A stretch of 64,000 nucleotides of DNA from Cladocopium goreaui (taxonomy: Eukaryota > Sar > Dinophyceae > Suessiales > Symbiodiniaceae), in NCBI GenBank assembly GCA_947184155.2, contig CAMXCT020001780.1, positions 414,572 to 478,571 on the forward strand. The letters run 5' to 3'. A program made the position numbers and the translations under genes. Positions 63,806 through 64,000 of the stretch are shown in pieces. Within the stretch, counting starts at the first letter, position 1. The number at the start of each line of letters is the position of its first letter. The notes beneath the pieces are model-generated. The model saw only the letters and a list, made by a program, of their open reading frames with translations, ran no database searches and was not told where the DNA came from.

Positions 63806-64000
63806 TATTTCCCCACCTGATTTTATGTCAGCTGGCCCGCCTCCTCCTCTTCCTCCTCCTTCCTCCGCCGGACCTCAACCACAAAGGATCTCCGAATATA
63901 TACCAGAGAACACCCGAAAAGAATGTCAGATAGAATGCCAGATAGCATGCCAGAACGTATACCAGAACATATGGCACAAAAAATGCAAGATAGAATGCCA
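63806..64000 (+). repeat. Family P composite repeat, cut by window end
   Basis: CCCCACCTGATTTTATGTCA, a CTCCTC tract, one CGGACCTCAACCAC block and the start of the AGAATGCCAGAT units. Confidence 0.8.

Noticed and set aside
1..64000. rRNA, tRNA, riboswitch or bacterial promoter/terminator signals
   Set aside because: None seen that stands up by eye; the AT-rich hairpins present are explained by inverted-repeat elements.

Overview
The window looks like nuclear DNA of a dinoflagellate, most likely a Suessiales or Symbiodiniaceae-type species. The reasons are tiny GC-rich exons in long AT-rich introns, intron 5' ends of GT, GC and GA in one gene, a strict AG|G rule at 3' splice sites, and dense short inverted-repeat elements. 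No bacterial operon, rRNA, tRNA or CRISPR locus was seen. Calls come from reading the sequence; no search or transcript data were available.

Left half (about 0.3-36 kb, + strand): one gene of at least 22 exons encodes a bacterial-type ABC half-transporter of about 585 residues. The exons join in frame into a membrane domain followed by a full nucleotide-binding domain (Walker A, Q-loop, signature, Walker B, H-loop), ending at a TGA at 35993-35995. About 1.75 kb of coding sequence is spread over 35.7 kb.

Intron 9 (7232-25979) is 18.7 kb and holds other genetic units. These are a 5'-truncated non-LTR retrotransposon remnant (minus, about 7.7-8.4 kb) and a second + strand gene of unknown function with weak ankyrin-like character (8691 to about 23.9 kb). 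Inside that gene's main coding exon sits an 11,266-bp DNA transposon (9342-20607). It has about 205-bp terminal inverted repeats and a perfect 4-bp target duplication (TGGT). It carries a minus-strand, multi-exon transposase-like gene with an in-frame stop, subterminal TGACAGGTGACAG-type repeats, and large tandem arrays.

Right half (36-64 kb): coding content is sparse. I see short candidate exons on both strands. The clearest are a minus-strand exon near 36.2-36.5 kb, converging on the ABC gene, and + exons near 51.4, 55.2, 59.3 and 63.2 kb, the last DUF89-like. Most of the space is AT-rich intron-like or intergenic DNA packed with 80-130 bp inverted-repeat elements of several families. There are also five copies of a composite CT-rich/12-bp repeat unit (one split into another element), a possible 1.2-kb element with a 43-bp tandem array, and TA microsatellites.

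The repeat families and splice sites seem connected. One element family supplies the 5' splice site of the last ABC intron, and another carries a splice-acceptor-like TTTTTCAG. This fits intron gain by mobile introner-like elements.
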